From NCBI GenBank assembly GCA_022749755.1, contig CM040451.1, forward strand, positions 10,243,871 through 10,307,870: a stretch of DNA of 64,000 bases. Direction: 5' to 3'. How positions within the stretch are numbered: position 1 is the stretch's first letter; every line of letters starts with the position of its first letter. Source of the DNA: Azadirachta indica (Eukaryota; Streptophyta; Magnoliopsida; Sapindales; Meliaceae). A model generated the notes under the pieces. The model had not been told where the DNA came from, did no database searches, and saw only the letters and a list, made by a program, of their open reading frames with translations. The position numbers and the translations under genes are program-made. Shown piece by piece: positions 24,401 through 37,800 of this stretch.

Positions 24401-27206
24401 ATGAACTCCAAGAAAAATAACACTCGCAATTTCCTGACATGGGTAACTCTTTTTCTTGCCGTTTCTATCACCTTTAACCAGTCCCATGCAGACCAAACAC
24501 AACCGTCTCCTTCTGATCACCAATTGCAGGACAAAACTCAACAATGGAAGACTTTACAGATTGTGTTTCGGGGTATCAAATTGAAACTTACAACCCTCAC
24601 TGCGGTTGCAGGAGTTATCTGCTCCATAGCTGCTTCAATATCCAGTGCTGGTGGAATTGGCGGTGGTGGGCTTTATATACCAATATTAACGATAGTTGCT
24701 GGTTTAGAACTTAAAACAGCGACAGGTTTCTCAGCTTTCATGGTGACAGGAGGGTCGATTGCAAACGTTATGTACAATATGCTAGGAACGTGTTCTAAAT
24801 TTGGTGGTAGGTGTTTTATTGACTATGATATAGCACTTTTGTCGGAGCCATGCATGTTACTGGGAGTCAGTATTGGAGTGATTTGCAATCTAGTTTTCCC
24901 AAGGTGGTTGGTTACTATTTCTTTCGTTGTTTTTCTTGCTTGGTCTACATCTAAGACTTGTAAAAATGGGATTTCGCACTGGAAATTGGAATCAGAAAAT
25001 GTGAATGGGGATGATTACCGAACACTGGAAAATGGGGTGGTGAACGATGAGAATTGTACTGGAAGTGAAGGGGTCAAAAGTTGTAAGGAACCTCTGTTGA
25101 ATGAGGAAGAAAGTAACAAATTGAGGTTTCCATGGAAGAAACTTGGAGTCTTGATTCTGGTTTGGTTTTCTTTCTTGGTTCTGTATCTATTCCGCGGCAA
25201 TCGTTATGGAAAGGTATGCTTTCCTTTCTGATCATTCTTCCTTCAGTTGAATTTTTATTTTTAATTTTCTATTTTTTATTAGTGGATGAATTCATAGGGA
25301 TTAGGGATATTCTAGTTTACTTTGATTGTAGGATATGTTATTTACAATTGAGTGGGAAAGCCCAATATAATATTAGACCAGTAAAATAGAATGGAAGTTC
25401 TCAATTTCATAATCCATTGAATTTTTAGGTTTTCTTCATTAATTTATTTTGATTACTGAAAGTTTTGAAATTTATGTGTGGTATATATCTTCTGATATAC
25501 ACTTTGAAAGCTCCTCCTTAAAGTGAACTGGGTAAAACAATAGCAGTTGAATTTTCACTATCATTGTGTGGAATCTTCCTTAAGCTTCATGGTCCCCGGG
25601 TATCCACTAACTTTATATTGTGGAAAAAAGTCCGCCACTAAAAAGAGATTCCCAGGACAAAAAGTTGATCATTTGAGTAGTTCCTGTGTCCAAAAATTTT
25701 TGAATCCCAAAAAAAGAAACTAGTCTTCCTGTCTGCTGCAATCAGTCTATGCCTCTGGAGAAAAGCTGTTCTTAGTCTATAGTTGAATACCTATAACGTT
25801 GTCTTGATAGGTCCATTGTTTGATGCTGCTCTGCACTTGACTGGAAGCCAAATCAATTCGAGATGTCTCTTTCGATTTGCCATATTTCTGTCTTCCAGTC
25901 TGCTGCAATCACCTCTATGCCTCTGGAGAAAAACTGTTCTTAGTCTATAGTTGAATAAATATAAAGTTATGTTGATGGGTCCAATGTTTGATGCTGGCCT
26001 GCGCTTGATTGGAAGCCACATTAATTCGAGAAGTCTCTTTCGATTTGCCCTACCATCCAAAATGATGAGGGGACAGGTATAGAAAGGCACTTCAATTTGG
26101 AATTCTCAAACATGTAATAATAAGCTGGTTAGGGAAACTCCTAGCCTTGTATCATATATATCATTTACGAGAAGACAAATTGTGTCGATGTAATCTACAC
26201 AATGTGTTGTTATCTCTAAACTTTCTTTGCCTATATCTTAGAAACTAATAACTGAATATATTACAATTTCAGCATCAGGACACAGTAATTGTTCAGCAAC
26301 GCATACCTTTCACATTCTAATGAAATATAAATAAGAAAATTTTATGCAATTGACTCTTAATCCATATGTAGTCCCAATTCTGGTATGTGACTGCTCAAAA
26401 ATATATGTGCAGGGGATAATACCTATGAAGCCTTGTGGAGTGGAATACTGGATTGTCTCATCACTTCAAATTCCTCTCGCCATTGCTTTCACGGCATGGA
26501 TTCTGTGCAGAAAAGAGAGCACTCAGCATGAAGTGTCAAACCAGCAGGTGCTCAATGTACAACTTAAAACCTATAATTCAAATATATATTGTTCAAGTTT
26601 ACTGTTTATCCCCTAACGTTAGAGTAAAACTTATCTAACTGTAACTTTTTGTGGGTTGTGAAGGACATGGAAGACTTGACCAGTGGTGGACCATCTAACA
26701 AGCTTGTTTTCCCATTCATGGCATTTCTGGCGGGACTTTTGGGTGGACTGTTTGGAATTGGAGGTGGAATGCTTATAAGCCCACTTCTTCTTCATGTTGG
26801 AGTCGCACCTGAGGTAAATTCTGGTTTTCAATCTTCTAATGCCAGATTGTTTCAGTGCCTAGTATTTGACCTAAGCTTATCACTTTTCCTACGATAGGTA
26901 ACAGCAGCAACATGTTCGTTCATGGTTTTCTTCTCATCAACAATGTCGGCACTCCAGTATCTACTGTTGGGCATGGAGCAAACAGAAACTGCACTCATCT
27001 TCGCGATCATTTGTTTTCTTGGATCACTTCTCGGATTGGTGGTAGTTCAGAAGGCTATACAAGAATATGGAAGGGCGTCCCTCATTGTATTTTCAGTTGG
27101 CATAGTGATGGCTCTCAGCACTGTCTTAATGACCAGTTTTGGAGCGCTTGATGTCTGGAGGGACTACGTATCTGGTAATTATATGGGTTTCAAATTGCCC
27201 TGTTAG
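24401..27206 (+). CDS. Sulfite exporter TauE/SafE family membrane protein
   Basis: Four exons: 24401-25213, 26413-26547, 26664-26813 and 26898-27206, all with AG acceptors and GT donors, give 468 residues. ATG 24401 is chosen because it opens an N-terminal signal-like segment. No in-frame ATG lies closer upstream. The protein has two TauE/SafE halves: the first with GGIGGGGLYIPILTIVAGL (about residues 85-105), the second with GGLFGIGGGMLISPLLLH. They are separated by an acidic loop of about 60 residues. Many hydrophobic helices fit a polytopic carrier. The C-terminus reads MGFKLPC. Bacterial relatives export sulfite or organosulfonates; the substrate of this plant type is not established. Intron 1 is long (about 1.2 kb) and contains a tandem duplication. 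Confidence 0.92.
25724..26057. repeat. Tandem duplication of 167 bp inside TauE/SafE intron 1
   Basis: Unit 1 (25724-25890) and unit 2 (25891-26057) both start TCTTCC and share most bases, including GCCTCTGGAGAAAA and TCTCTTTCGATTTGCC. They differ by scattered substitutions and small indels. Confidence 0.85.
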
Positions 27207-27840
27207 AAACAATTTTGTTCATTAGGTCTGCTGAGAACTGTATTTTATTGCGCATTTTGAATGCAGAGTGATTACTCCTAAGTGCTGCTAACTAAAAGAC
27301 TTGTCTAGTGTTGTGTATATATAAATGAGAGATGAGCCCGTCGGAACAGGTTACTTTTTAAAGAGTGTGAACTCTAGTTACTTGCTACAATTTCCTTCTC
27401 AGGTTAATAACAGAAAACTAGCTCATGAGCTCTGACACTTCATAAAAACATCGGTTTTACATGGCACTTTAAACAAGTTCAACTTCATATCCCAGAAATT
27501 GAAGTATTGTACTTCATATTCCATGCAGAATTTCTATCCAAAACATGTCATAAGAACAATGAAGTCAGTAATCTGTTTGACAGCTCAATATTGGTAACTT
27601 GATGTTACCAGATTTGTTTAATGAAGATTACATGTTATCCAGACAATTAATATGTTCCAAGTATCGCAACAAAATCATTTCTCTCTCATACATCCCCAAT
27701 CTTCCGTGAGGAATATAATAACCATAAAGAAATATGAAATTGACAAAACACCACCAAGATCTACGTCGGGAGTCACTATAAACAAATTGAGGCATCTGGT
27801 CATGAGGGAGAGCAGACCCAGAAGCTAATGCTTGCAATTT
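27207..27840. other. Convergent 3' intergenic region
   Basis: Lies between the stop codons of the TauE/SafE gene (+) and the bHLH gene (-) and should hold both 3' UTRs. No gene was seen. Confidence 0.6.
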
Positions 27841-30800
27841 TTAAGCAACTGGAGGGCGGAGAACATGATCCTGTGAGGTGTCAACGGCAGTGGGTGGCAT
27901 GAACTGCCACATGGAAACTCCAGGGTAGCCAACAAAGGGCACCAATTTGCCTCCAACAACTTGGCTTGGAGCAGGAAATGGAGCTGGGATCGGAGAAGCT
28001 TGCGGTAGAAAGGCAGGCTGAGAACTCAAGGCTTTTACTTGCCGGTCAAGATTTTCCTTCTCAGTTTTCAGCCGTGATTTCTCATCGCGAAGTTCATTCT
28101 TCTCACACTACAAAACAAAGCCCTATTCAACATAACCAACAAAAATTGGATAAACACACACAATTTTTGATGCAATACTTTTTCTTTTAATGCAAAGAAA
28201 ATGGTCCAACAGAAGAGACTATTTGCTTTCATAATCTCTTAAACGCAATACTAACTGCTCCTATAATTAAGGATATCCCTCCAAAATATAAGTGGCCCCA
28301 CACTACTAAGGCGAATCTCATCATAATATAAGCACTCAAATGGAGTTTTAACCCTGATTAGTAGCCAGCACAGATAATGCATTACTGTTCAATTGTTCAG
28401 TGCAGCAGTAACATTTACACTCTAATAATATGTCAAAAGCAACTAATTATGAAATTGAATCCCACCTTCAATTCATTGATCTTCACTAGCAAATTTTCAT
28501 TTGAATCCTTCAGTTTTTGAGCTTCATCACGCAACTGAGTCACCATCCGAGCAGCATCAGCCAGCAAAACTGCCTTGTCCATTTTGGGAGGCCTTCCAGG
28601 ATCCAGAATAGAAGCCAATTCCAGAAACCTTTAGATGAAGTCAGTGTCAGCATATAATAGTAATAGAGACAGAGAAAGAAAGAACAAAAATACAACAGAT
28701 TCAGAGCATGCCTATCATTCAGCCTATCCCTCCGCATCTTCTCTCTACAAGCTTTGGAACCAGAAGCACTGCAAGATCCAGATCTCACCCTGCAATAAAA
28801 TCATTGCAAAAAAACTGAGACATAACAAAACCATAAAGGGAAGTGTAGCATCGCAATTACTTAACAATGTAAATTGTTTAAATGGAAGTAAATACAGATT
28901 CTTAGGGAAAAGAAGAACCAGTTATATCTAAAATAACTTGAAAACTAAGAGCAATTTAACAATGATAACATTGCAAAATCATGAACAGCGATATACCTTT
29001 TCCGGGAGCCAATTTCCTTGGGAGTATCCAAATTGCCAAAGGATTCATCAAATTCCGTACTGGTAAAACAATAAGAAAATACATGAGTATGTCTTTAGAA
29101 CATGTAAGTGGTAATATAGATAAAGGTGTACATGCCAAGCAATCCACCAAACCATCCAGAATAAGTGTAAAGCAAAAGATTGTAATTCCTCTCATTTTTA
29201 TTCTTATTTTTATTTTTTTTCCCCACTATGTTAAAATTGAGATAAGAAACTTTTTTTCCCTTTTCTTTTCTTTTCCTTTTTTTTTTTTTGGGGGTCTCAA
29301 GTAATGTTGAGCCAAGGTCTTGGTAGGAAACACTCATTCCCAGCAGAATATAGGATTACTGCCACCACAGCACAACAACATCGGTAACTGGTAGTAGAAT
29401 ACACTACAGCTAATTATTTGGAAAAATAAAAACAATGACAATCTAAAACTTATCCATAAGAAAATATAAAATGTAAATGGAAGGTATCAATAACCTTAAC
29501 AATATAGTAAGGGAACACCACAACAGAAGTTTCAATATAAATACATTACATTTTAAAAAGTGACAAAAAATGCCAGACATTAATAATTTTCATTGGATGA
29601 CAGTATATGGATAAGTAGAAACAGAAATGAGGATTTCCTCAATGCTCCTTATTTAGGTTATATTTTAGAATTAGCAAAGGAAAATGAGCACAAGTAGAAA
29701 CAGAAATGAGGATTTTGTCAATGCTCCTTATTTAGGTTATATTTTAGAATTAGCAAAGGAAAATGAGCACGTTTATCTTTCTGACCACAAGTGAAAATTT
29801 ACAAGGTAAAAGAATGAGCTATAATTTTGAGCTATCGTACCATGATCAAATAAAGAATATTCAAGACTATCGTAGTAACTTAGAAAAGATACACAAGGTA
29901 TAATTATCTTAAAATGTTTCTAACCAATTACTTTCCTTCATGTTTCATTAGCTAACTAGCCTGCAAAGTACTGAATATCCTTTCTAAACCCTCTTATATA
30001 TTCAAATAGAAAACACTAACATTTATTTCCTTTTCCTGCGTTTTTTCAAGTTTAAGATCATGTTGGGGTGTTTTAGCCACAACAGGCAGAAAAGTATTTT
30101 TACCTTTGATAAAGGAAACAAAAATAATTAACATTTGTTTTAGAATGTTTGACAGAAATGAGAAAGGATATTAATATAAGTTCACTTACAAACAAAATAC
30201 CTTAAAAGGAAATTTTACTTTTTTAGCTTTTCAAATTTCTTTTCTCCTCCAAAAATGTTTAAAACAATGACATGAGCATAGATTTTCCAATAGTATTCAA
30301 AGTTCACAGCATTAATATTATGAACAAGTTTGAAACATAATCAATCATATTATTGCCTTGCTATAGAATAAGCTTTAATTTGAATGTATTAACAATGTCC
30401 AAATACTAGGACTCATAAACATAACACCTCCAATATTTCCCTTTCCTCTTTGTCCAGACAACTGTTATCATTAGCACAAACAACTTGTTTAAGTAAAATA
30501 AGCACGTAATAATTAGCACAAAGAACACAATCTTCAGACTTAGTTGCTAAAATAATTGTCAATATACTATAATGGCCAACTTTCAGAATCTCCCCTACCT
30601 TTGACTAATATTCAAACTGGTCCAGGTAGTTTGAGAGTCCTAACAAAGCTCCTTAATTTCTGAAATTCGACAACAGCTTAAATAAATTCTATTATTTAAA
30701 AAAAAAAAAATCTTTCACTAAAATCCGTACTGTAATGGAATTTATTATAATTTGGGTTAATATATTCAATACAAAGACAGTGATTATCAGTCAGAACTGC

Positions 30801-31005
30801 TAGAACCCCGGAACCAGCAAGTGTAAATCATTAACAAGGCATGTGTACAATAATGCATGCATGGTTACCTAAGAGGAGGATTTGTAGCGGAAGAAGACCA
30901 GAGAACTTCCGGAGGATCAAGGGAAAGAAGCTCGCCACCTGGGACGCCAATGTCTTCCAGCAAACCGTAATCGAATATCCAGTTGGGATTCTCCGGTGAT
31001 GACAT
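27841..31005 (-). CDS. bHLH transcription factor of subgroup IVc (ILR3/bHLH105-like)
   Basis: Five minus-strand exons: 30869-31005, 28997-29059, 28712-28789, 28466-28628 and 27841-28107, totalling 235 residues. The start gives MSSPENPNW, matching the N-terminus of this subgroup. The basic region and first helix (SKACREKMRRDRLNDR) are followed across an intron by the loop and helix 2 (PPKMDKAVLLADAARMV). A leucine-zipper-like coiled coil comes next (QKLKDSNENLL ... RLKTEKENL), then the conserved tail DTSQDHVLRPPVA. Subgroup IVc factors control iron deficiency responses as heterodimers and are targets of BRUTUS-type E3 ligases through the C-terminus. The intron inside the bHLH domain uses a GC donor (28710-28711). 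Residues H/E/R for E-box contact are in the SKACREKMRR segment, although the family's usual H position is Ala/Cys, as in ILR3. Confidence 0.93.
29613..29770. repeat. Tandem 79 bp duplication in a bHLH intron
   Basis: 29613-29691 and 29692-29770 are nearly identical, differing only around TTTCCTC versus TTTTGTC. The duplication must be recent. It lies in intron 1 (29060-30868). Confidence 0.9.
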
Positions 31006-31971
31006 ATCTACTACGTATGTTTTGTTTTCCGGCCAATTATCGGCCGTAGGAAATAGCAGAGTGGTGATGAAGTTAGTGGTGACTAGTGAGACGCAGTGAA
31101 TTGAAAATAGAAAAGATAATAGAAAGTTGAACGAGTGATTTAGATTGGTTGAGATATGAATATGATAGCTAGCAAAGAGGAAGAGAATATTGAAAAAAAT
31201 CGGCACAATAATCGATTTTGAGAGAGAGAGACAGAGTCCACATGACATTCCACTACCACCACAAGAATACATGACCCTCGGAGAAAGCAACCCGACGCAA
31301 CAAATATACTCTTTTACTTCTCTCTCTTTCTTCTGGATGTGGACTTTCAAGCCGTGGCCCAATTCAGGGATTAGACTATTTGATACTGAAGCCACACCCT
31401 TGTAACCTGAATACACTCTTCTTTCAAACACTATCTGGTGCTGTGTTTAGATTCGCGCTTTTGAGAAGACTCCATTTTTTTCGGATTACACCTACAACTC
31501 ACGCTTGCCCATAATATCTTGAACAGTTGTACTTAACCTAATTCTACCGCATAATTTTCTGAACTATAGGATAAGAACGAATTGCATTAAATAAAGATAA
31601 GATCCCCTCATCAATCATTGCAACGCACCAACTTTCATCCCTATCGGATACCTAACACATAACTCTCCAAATTGGCAATTCCATTTATACATCACATGTC
31701 CATTCGAGTTCTTCAAAACCGTGTTCAACTCAAGAATCAAAAGCCCCATAAACTACAGCAAGTCTGGTAAATTTATAATGAATTCATTCATTCAATACAC
31801 GGTAGGCGCGAAGCAAGAAGAGATGTTCATTGCATAGGGATGATCAAAGTCAAGCACTTGAAAGCAACAATCAACAAGTTTAACACCCCGGTTTAATGCA
31901 AAAACCAGCACAACCACGTAATACTTTACACATTGAAAATTTGTACATAATCACAAGGCCAATCCAACTGA
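31006..31971. other. Promoter side of the bHLH gene and 3' side of the thioredoxin gene
   Basis: Both neighbours are on the minus strand, so this stretch holds the bHLH 5' UTR and promoter followed by the thioredoxin-like 3' UTR. An open frame extends upstream in phase with the bHLH start to about 31431, but its content is hydrophobic and unlike the family. It is treated as non-coding. Confidence 0.5.
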
Positions 31972-33519
31972 TTAGGCTACATATATACGAATGGATTGAA
32001 CAAAACCGTCAATCCTTTTCCTTATCTCTTCTGGATTTGCACCCACTACCTTGTCAACTACAGCACCTTCCCTCATCAGCACAAATGTTGGCATCGCCTT
32101 TACCTCCATTTTAGACGCCACATCCTGACCAAACAGCCATAAAAACCATAAAATAAAAATCTAACTTTTGAAGGGCAGGTAGCAGGCATCAATTTACAAG
32201 CCCTCTTTATCAGGTGATTGTAATGGACAGATGAAACAAAGTCATCCATTAACTGGTCAATTTAGACAGACAAAAGATTAAATCACATGCAAAAGATTAT
32301 TAGATTTTGCAGTTATGATCACCAGATTATCATGACAATAGGCATTGACAGACCTTTCAAATTGACAACGGACAAGCATGACCATATTGTTGGGGTTTTT
32401 ACCAGTTTATCCTCTTAAAAACCATATTAGTTGGCAGAATTACCAGTACCAAAATCTGGATATGGGAATAATGCGAATAATGATACAAATCTGAAAATTA
32501 AAATATAAAATAATGTGAATAATGATACAAATATATAATATCTTGAGCAATAATTTAGTAAACATATTAAACAAGAACATTAAACTATTCAGAAAGAAGG
32601 TGTAACTATTTCTTGGGATTTGGCTGCATGTATAATCTAGTAAATCTCAGACAGACAGACAGATAATACTATGAAGTTAACAGATAAAAAAAGAAATTGC
32701 ATTGAATAAGTAAGAATATGAAATCATCATTAAATCCTTGCACACAAAACCCAATATTACTCATACAAGGGGTAACATGGTAGGTAATTTTCATTTAGAT
32801 ATACCCATAATAAAGGAAAACTTCATATAAATATAAAATGGGAGAGGATTTATCCTCAGCTTCACAGGTTGCCAACCGCCCATATATTTGTATACTGCAT
32901 TCCTGCCTATCTTCATTTTTCGAAAAAATATTTCATTATATCTTCACATTATCAAACGAGTAAACGAAAATCAAAAATTCAATTGCCAAATTGAATGTGC
33001 AGAACATTTACCATTAAAAATGCAACAAACCCAATAGACAACATATCATTCTGATGCAGTATCTGGAGAAAAAATATTCTATACATTAAAGATTTTAGAT
33101 CTGCAACAGCATTAATCCATGCGGCAATAGGATATATTAAACAAAGGAAACACAGTAAATGAATACCTTAACATCATCAACATCAACAGAAAGAAACAGA
33201 ACATCAGGATAAGCTGAGGCCAGTTCTTCAAAGAATGGGTTCATGACCACAGAAGGCATACACCATGAAGCCGTAAAGTGTACAACAATCTGCAATTATT
33301 ATATACAATCACTGTTGCAGCTTCGCATAATTAAGACTGTCTGACTGATAGAAAGATTTTTCTTTTTATATATAAAAAATGCAGAAACGGGGAGACAGAA
33401 AATGAACTTACAGGGCAGCCTTGATTGTTGGCTTGGGATACAAAGAGCTCCCAAGATTCAACTGAATCAACTTTGACCACTCTTGACTTGTTTTGCTGCT
33501 CTTGCCCTTGTACTTCCAT
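31972..33519 (-). CDS. CXXS1: Thioredoxin-like protein of the CXXS1 type
   Basis: Three minus-strand exons: 33412-33519, 33167-33289 and 31972-32124, giving 127 residues in closed phase. The thioredoxin fold is complete: VKVDSVESWELF, then VVHFTASWCMPSVVMNPFF, LFLSVDVDD, KMEVKAMPTFVLM with the cis-proline, and VDKVVGANPEEIRKRI. The active site is WCMPS, so the resolving cysteine is serine, as in plant CXXS proteins. Such monocysteinic thioredoxins act mainly as disulfide isomerases or chaperone-like proteins, not as normal reductases. No transit peptide is seen, so it is probably cytosolic. A start further upstream (in frame at about 33618) would add a Lys/Glu-rich low-complexity leader. The Met at 33519 fits family length better. 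Confidence 0.92.
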
Positions 33520-33978
33520 GTCTTTCTTCTTCTTTTTTTCTTCTTCTTGATTTTGCTTCTGCTTGATTAGGGATTTGACTCTATGGAAAATAGATATATC
33601 CTGGTTCTCGTGTAACAAGGGTACCTTCTAGTTGCCTTGCCGTCGTAGCATTCAAGATTAGACAAAAATATGAGTGGCTTGTAAATGGGCCCACTCTACT
33701 TCAGTCGTCATATCCGTCTGGGTCCCAGTTCGTTTTGTCTTTTAGACAACATGTTTCAACTCGGCCAAGAATAAAACACAGTAAAAACCCTGTTTGAAAA
33801 TATCATAAGATTAGACACCAATTAAAAATGTTAATGCCTGATATTATTGTTGCAAGGGTTTATCCTTTGTGATTGTTTTAAATTATCTAAACTTTTCTAC
33901 ATATCATGCACGATTAATCATAAGAGACGGATTTAAAGACACTGATTAAAAAAAATGGGACATATCCCATCTATCTTA
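33520..33978. other. Upstream region of the thioredoxin-like gene
   Basis: Contains the probable 5' UTR and promoter of the minus-strand CXXS gene. The minus-strand 5' leader is rich in GAA/AAG triplets. No other gene was seen. Confidence 0.5.
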
Positions 33979-34400
33979 AACTTCGTTTGGTATAATTTTT
34001 TAAATAAAAATTTTTAAAAAATAAAATTTTTATCCGTAAAATTTTTATGAATAGAATTTTTAACAAAAATTTATTAATCGTTTGATTATCACAAATGACT
34101 TTTGAGAAAATTTAAATAATTATTTTAATAAATAAATTTTTAATATTTTATTTTAAAGAAATAACGTAAAATTTTTAAAATAAAGTAAATATATTTTAGA
34201 TAATTTTATCTTTTAAAAAATTAAAAAATTTTATTGTTAAAAGTTCAAATTTTAGATTTCTTCTAGTAAAAAAAATAATTTTTTTAATTTTCAAAAATTT
34301 TTTTTATTGTAAATCAAATAAGATTAAAAAATTTAAAAAAAATTTTTATCATTAAAAAAATCTTTTTAACCAATAAAAAATCAAATGAAACGATACTTCC
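33979..34400 (+). mobile_element. AT-rich MITE, copy 2
   Basis: Starts near the CTTCGTTTGGTATAA end motif and closes with a degenerate complement around 34381-34400. Its first half aligns closely with the reverse complement of 23660-23923, sharing TTTTTATCCGTAAAATTTTT and CAAATGACTTTTGA. It also matches 46797-47306. It is longer than copy 1 because of an extra AT-rich segment after the AATTTTATCTTTT motif. Confidence 0.7.
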
Positions 34401-34849
34401 AATAAAATATTAGCTTTAAAAAAGTGGGGCTAAGTTCATTGGAAAGAAATGAATATTCTAGATCACCCAACTCCCAACACAATTGTATGCCCCATTATTC
34501 CAACATTATTAACAACGGGCGCCCACCGAATAAGATACACAAAAATGAACGGTCGCCAAAAAAAAAAATACCCTTTTTTCTCTGTCAGATAAATGAAAAA
34601 CAAAAAAAAGAAAGTAAGAGGGTTTCATTTCATAATCAATTCTCTAAGCATTACAGCCTTGAAATTATGTTCATCAACTGATGAACTTTATCGTACAACA
34701 TACAATAGTCACGTTAATAAGCCAATAAATTTACTATCATGCCATAAGCAGCAGGCAATATAAGATCCTACTTTTAGAATGACAACACCCCTTCAATGCA
34801 TGCCGTACACTTGTTATAAACATGATAAGAGAACAAACACATCATGATT
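34401..34849. other. 3' flank of the kinesin gene
   Basis: Between MITE copy 2 and the kinesin stop codon. It probably contains the kinesin 3' UTR. No gene was seen. Confidence 0.5.
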
Positions 34850-37800
34850 TTAGCCGTAACTCAAGCGGGAATCGGTAGGGCGCAGACTCGTTTGGCGCCT
34901 AGGAATCCCAATTTCACAGGCATTAACTCTAGCAGCAAACCGCAGAGAGCAGAGCGACTCGCCCATGGAAGAAGGATCCGGTGAGATGTTAACAAACATT
35001 AAGGTTTTAGAGTCGCCACCAAGGCAAGGCTGTTCATAGAATCAAATTCAAGTTAGAAAGATTAATTCATATGTAAGAAAGAACCTTCCCTATGCTCTTA
35101 CATAAAAACTTTTGAAGCAAACATTTAATAATTAAAAGCACTGCATGTTTTTGTAAGTTTTATGCTTCCCCGTACAATGTTATCTGCAAGATGATCTTTC
35201 ATTCTTATCAACAAGAAGCTACGGGTTACCACTTAACAAGTTTTCGACTATATAGCACATTGGTTTCACTCTCACTTTTTAAAGTATAGGATCTACCCTA
35301 ACTTGTCTAATCTATTTTCTTCTTCCCAAAATTGTCCAGAGGACGTCACTGATCTCTATATGAATTACAGATATGGAAAAGCACACTACGTCTAAAACTT
35401 TTATGGAAAGTTCCTTACCTGAAGAAGATATGTCAACTTTGAGTTCCTAAATGGAACATGATCTTCCTTCTTTGCCAAGGCAAATATAACATCACTCAAA
35501 CATGATAAGCTCTTATTTATGGCCTGATTGTATAGAGAAGAAGTCAGCACTACCGTACAAAGCACATCAAAAACAGAAACAGTTATACCAACAGCGTGGT
35601 AAAAGAAATTTCAAAGAAAAGATCAAATGTTCAGATTATGTACCCAAAGCTCTCAAAATATTCATACCAATAACATATATAGCCAAAACAAATAATTCAA
35701 AAGGCCAAGTTAAGATATTATTAGTAAAGACACCTGAGTTTCTTTCAACCGGTCACCAGTTGCTCCGCTTCTTGACAATCGCTCGCTTCCAGCAAGATCA
35801 ATGAGGTTTAAGACTCCCTGTACTTGTTGTTCGGTTGTCTAGCAAAGCAAGAGAGAATATGTCAGAAATTGATTATATACAAGAGCAATGAAGGCATAAA
35901 TGAACATAGTGTTACAAGAACATGTACCTCATTTACTCCTGATATTCTTAATGTGAAGACAAAATGGCTTCTTGATGAGTACTCATTCATTTGCGTCTTG
36001 CCCACAGACCTGGCAAATACACAACATCATATTAGAGAAACTTTTATTGTGGTCATTCATCTAAAGACCAAGCATATTTTGAGTGGAAAAAAACTGTATC
36101 TTTTCAACAAAATTTTAATGAAATTAGAATGGGTTTGATCAGAAGTTGAACAAGAAAATTGCATGACCTTTCTTAATTGTTGGTTAACAGTCTGCAGCTA
36201 TTTTAAAATCCCTATTTCCATATTAAAGTATTTACATAAAACCATGATGTTAATTGAACTTCTGTCAAGTAATCACAACATAAACACATGGAACACTTGT
36301 CTCAGTTGAAAACATGCAAAAATACTATAGTGTGTTCCCATTATTTAATCAAGATAACCATTCTAGGACATAAAAACATCTGATAAAGCATTGACCTGCT
36401 CTGTGCAGCCTGTCGTAAAAGAGATGATATCTCTGTTATACTACAGACATCAACAATGGTGAGGTCACTGACATGCGTGTTTCCATTTGCATCATGCTTA
36501 ATCGTATACTGCTTTCCTGGAACACCATTTTCTGTACGCGTCAAATCTGGAACACTAGCTCGACTGGTTGACAACAGATCGCGGATAGTTTCATTATATA
36601 TCTCCAACATTGAGGCCTACAATTTTTATTAATTAACTTAGAAGTTTTTTGTATAAATTAAGTTAGAAGTTTAATCAAACCAGAGAAAAAAAGAAAAAAA
36701 GTTCTGCAGTATTAATTTATACCTGCATTTTGTATTTCCAGCCCTGTGCTGAAAGGGACTGACTGGTTTGAAATATCTGTTCCAAGGAGCGTGGAATCAA
36801 CCCTTTCAATTCCAGGGCTTCTGGCTTACCCATCATAGTATATGTTTTACCTGAACCTGTCTGACCGTAAGCAAAGATGCAAACCTGCAGTACAGATATA
36901 CATCAAACAAAATATTAAAGACAAGTTTTCACTTCATGTGTCAATAAAATTTAATCCTCTACTTCTATGCACAGTCAAACAGAAAATTTGCTCCATTTGA
37001 CAAGCAATAAGCAGTGAAAGAAAGTTCTAGTTTGCAATAATAAAGATGTCCGTAATTCATTACATATCTCAGCAGAATGGCAACGAAACCATTCCAAAGT
37101 CCAACATAAGCCATGGAGATCAAACAAAACTAACCCCCTTTATCAATTGTGATGACTTACAGTGAACATTTTAAATATTGAACCTGATCTTCAATAGGAA
37201 AAGCAATCAGCTAAAACCAAGTTTATAAATTAAAATGTTAGATGTTATCAACCAAGCATGGCCATGCCACAATGCTCTAAAAATTCTATTTAAATTATAA
37301 GATAAAGTGGGAAACACAAAATAATCACCTTGTAACCATCAAGGGCACTCTGTACCAGCTGTGATATTTCTACAAAAACATCCTGCTGAGAAGCCTCATG
37401 AGTGAAAACTTTGTCAAATGTAAAAGCATACTTCTGCCCTGTTTACAATATAATCGCGTTAAACATAAATTATAGACAGGAAGCATTGACAGAGAAAAAG
37501 TAAATACTTAATTCTCCGTAGCAATTAAATTGATTAAAACTGATGACAAAGAGAACTAATATATTCATACCACTTTGCACCAGGTCGATACCCCTGCCAA
37601 GCGATTCCAGAGATGTAGGATACGCAACAACGGAAGAATCTGTTCCGACACCATCATCTGGTAACAAAGGACGCACTCGACAGAACACTCGAATATTTCC
37701 TTTCAGTTCCTGCAGCAAAAATGATATATTAGCATTTTGGCAACATGTACGGTAAATAATGAGCAAAAAGAACTTTACCAGAATGGTATTATGCAGCCTT

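Noticed and set aside
30869..31431. Extended 188-codon minus-strand frame that includes the bHLH start
   Set aside because: The part before the SSPENPNW start is hydrophobic and unlike any bHLH IVc protein. The family begins at this Met, so the upstream part is taken as 5' UTR and promoter that happens to be open.
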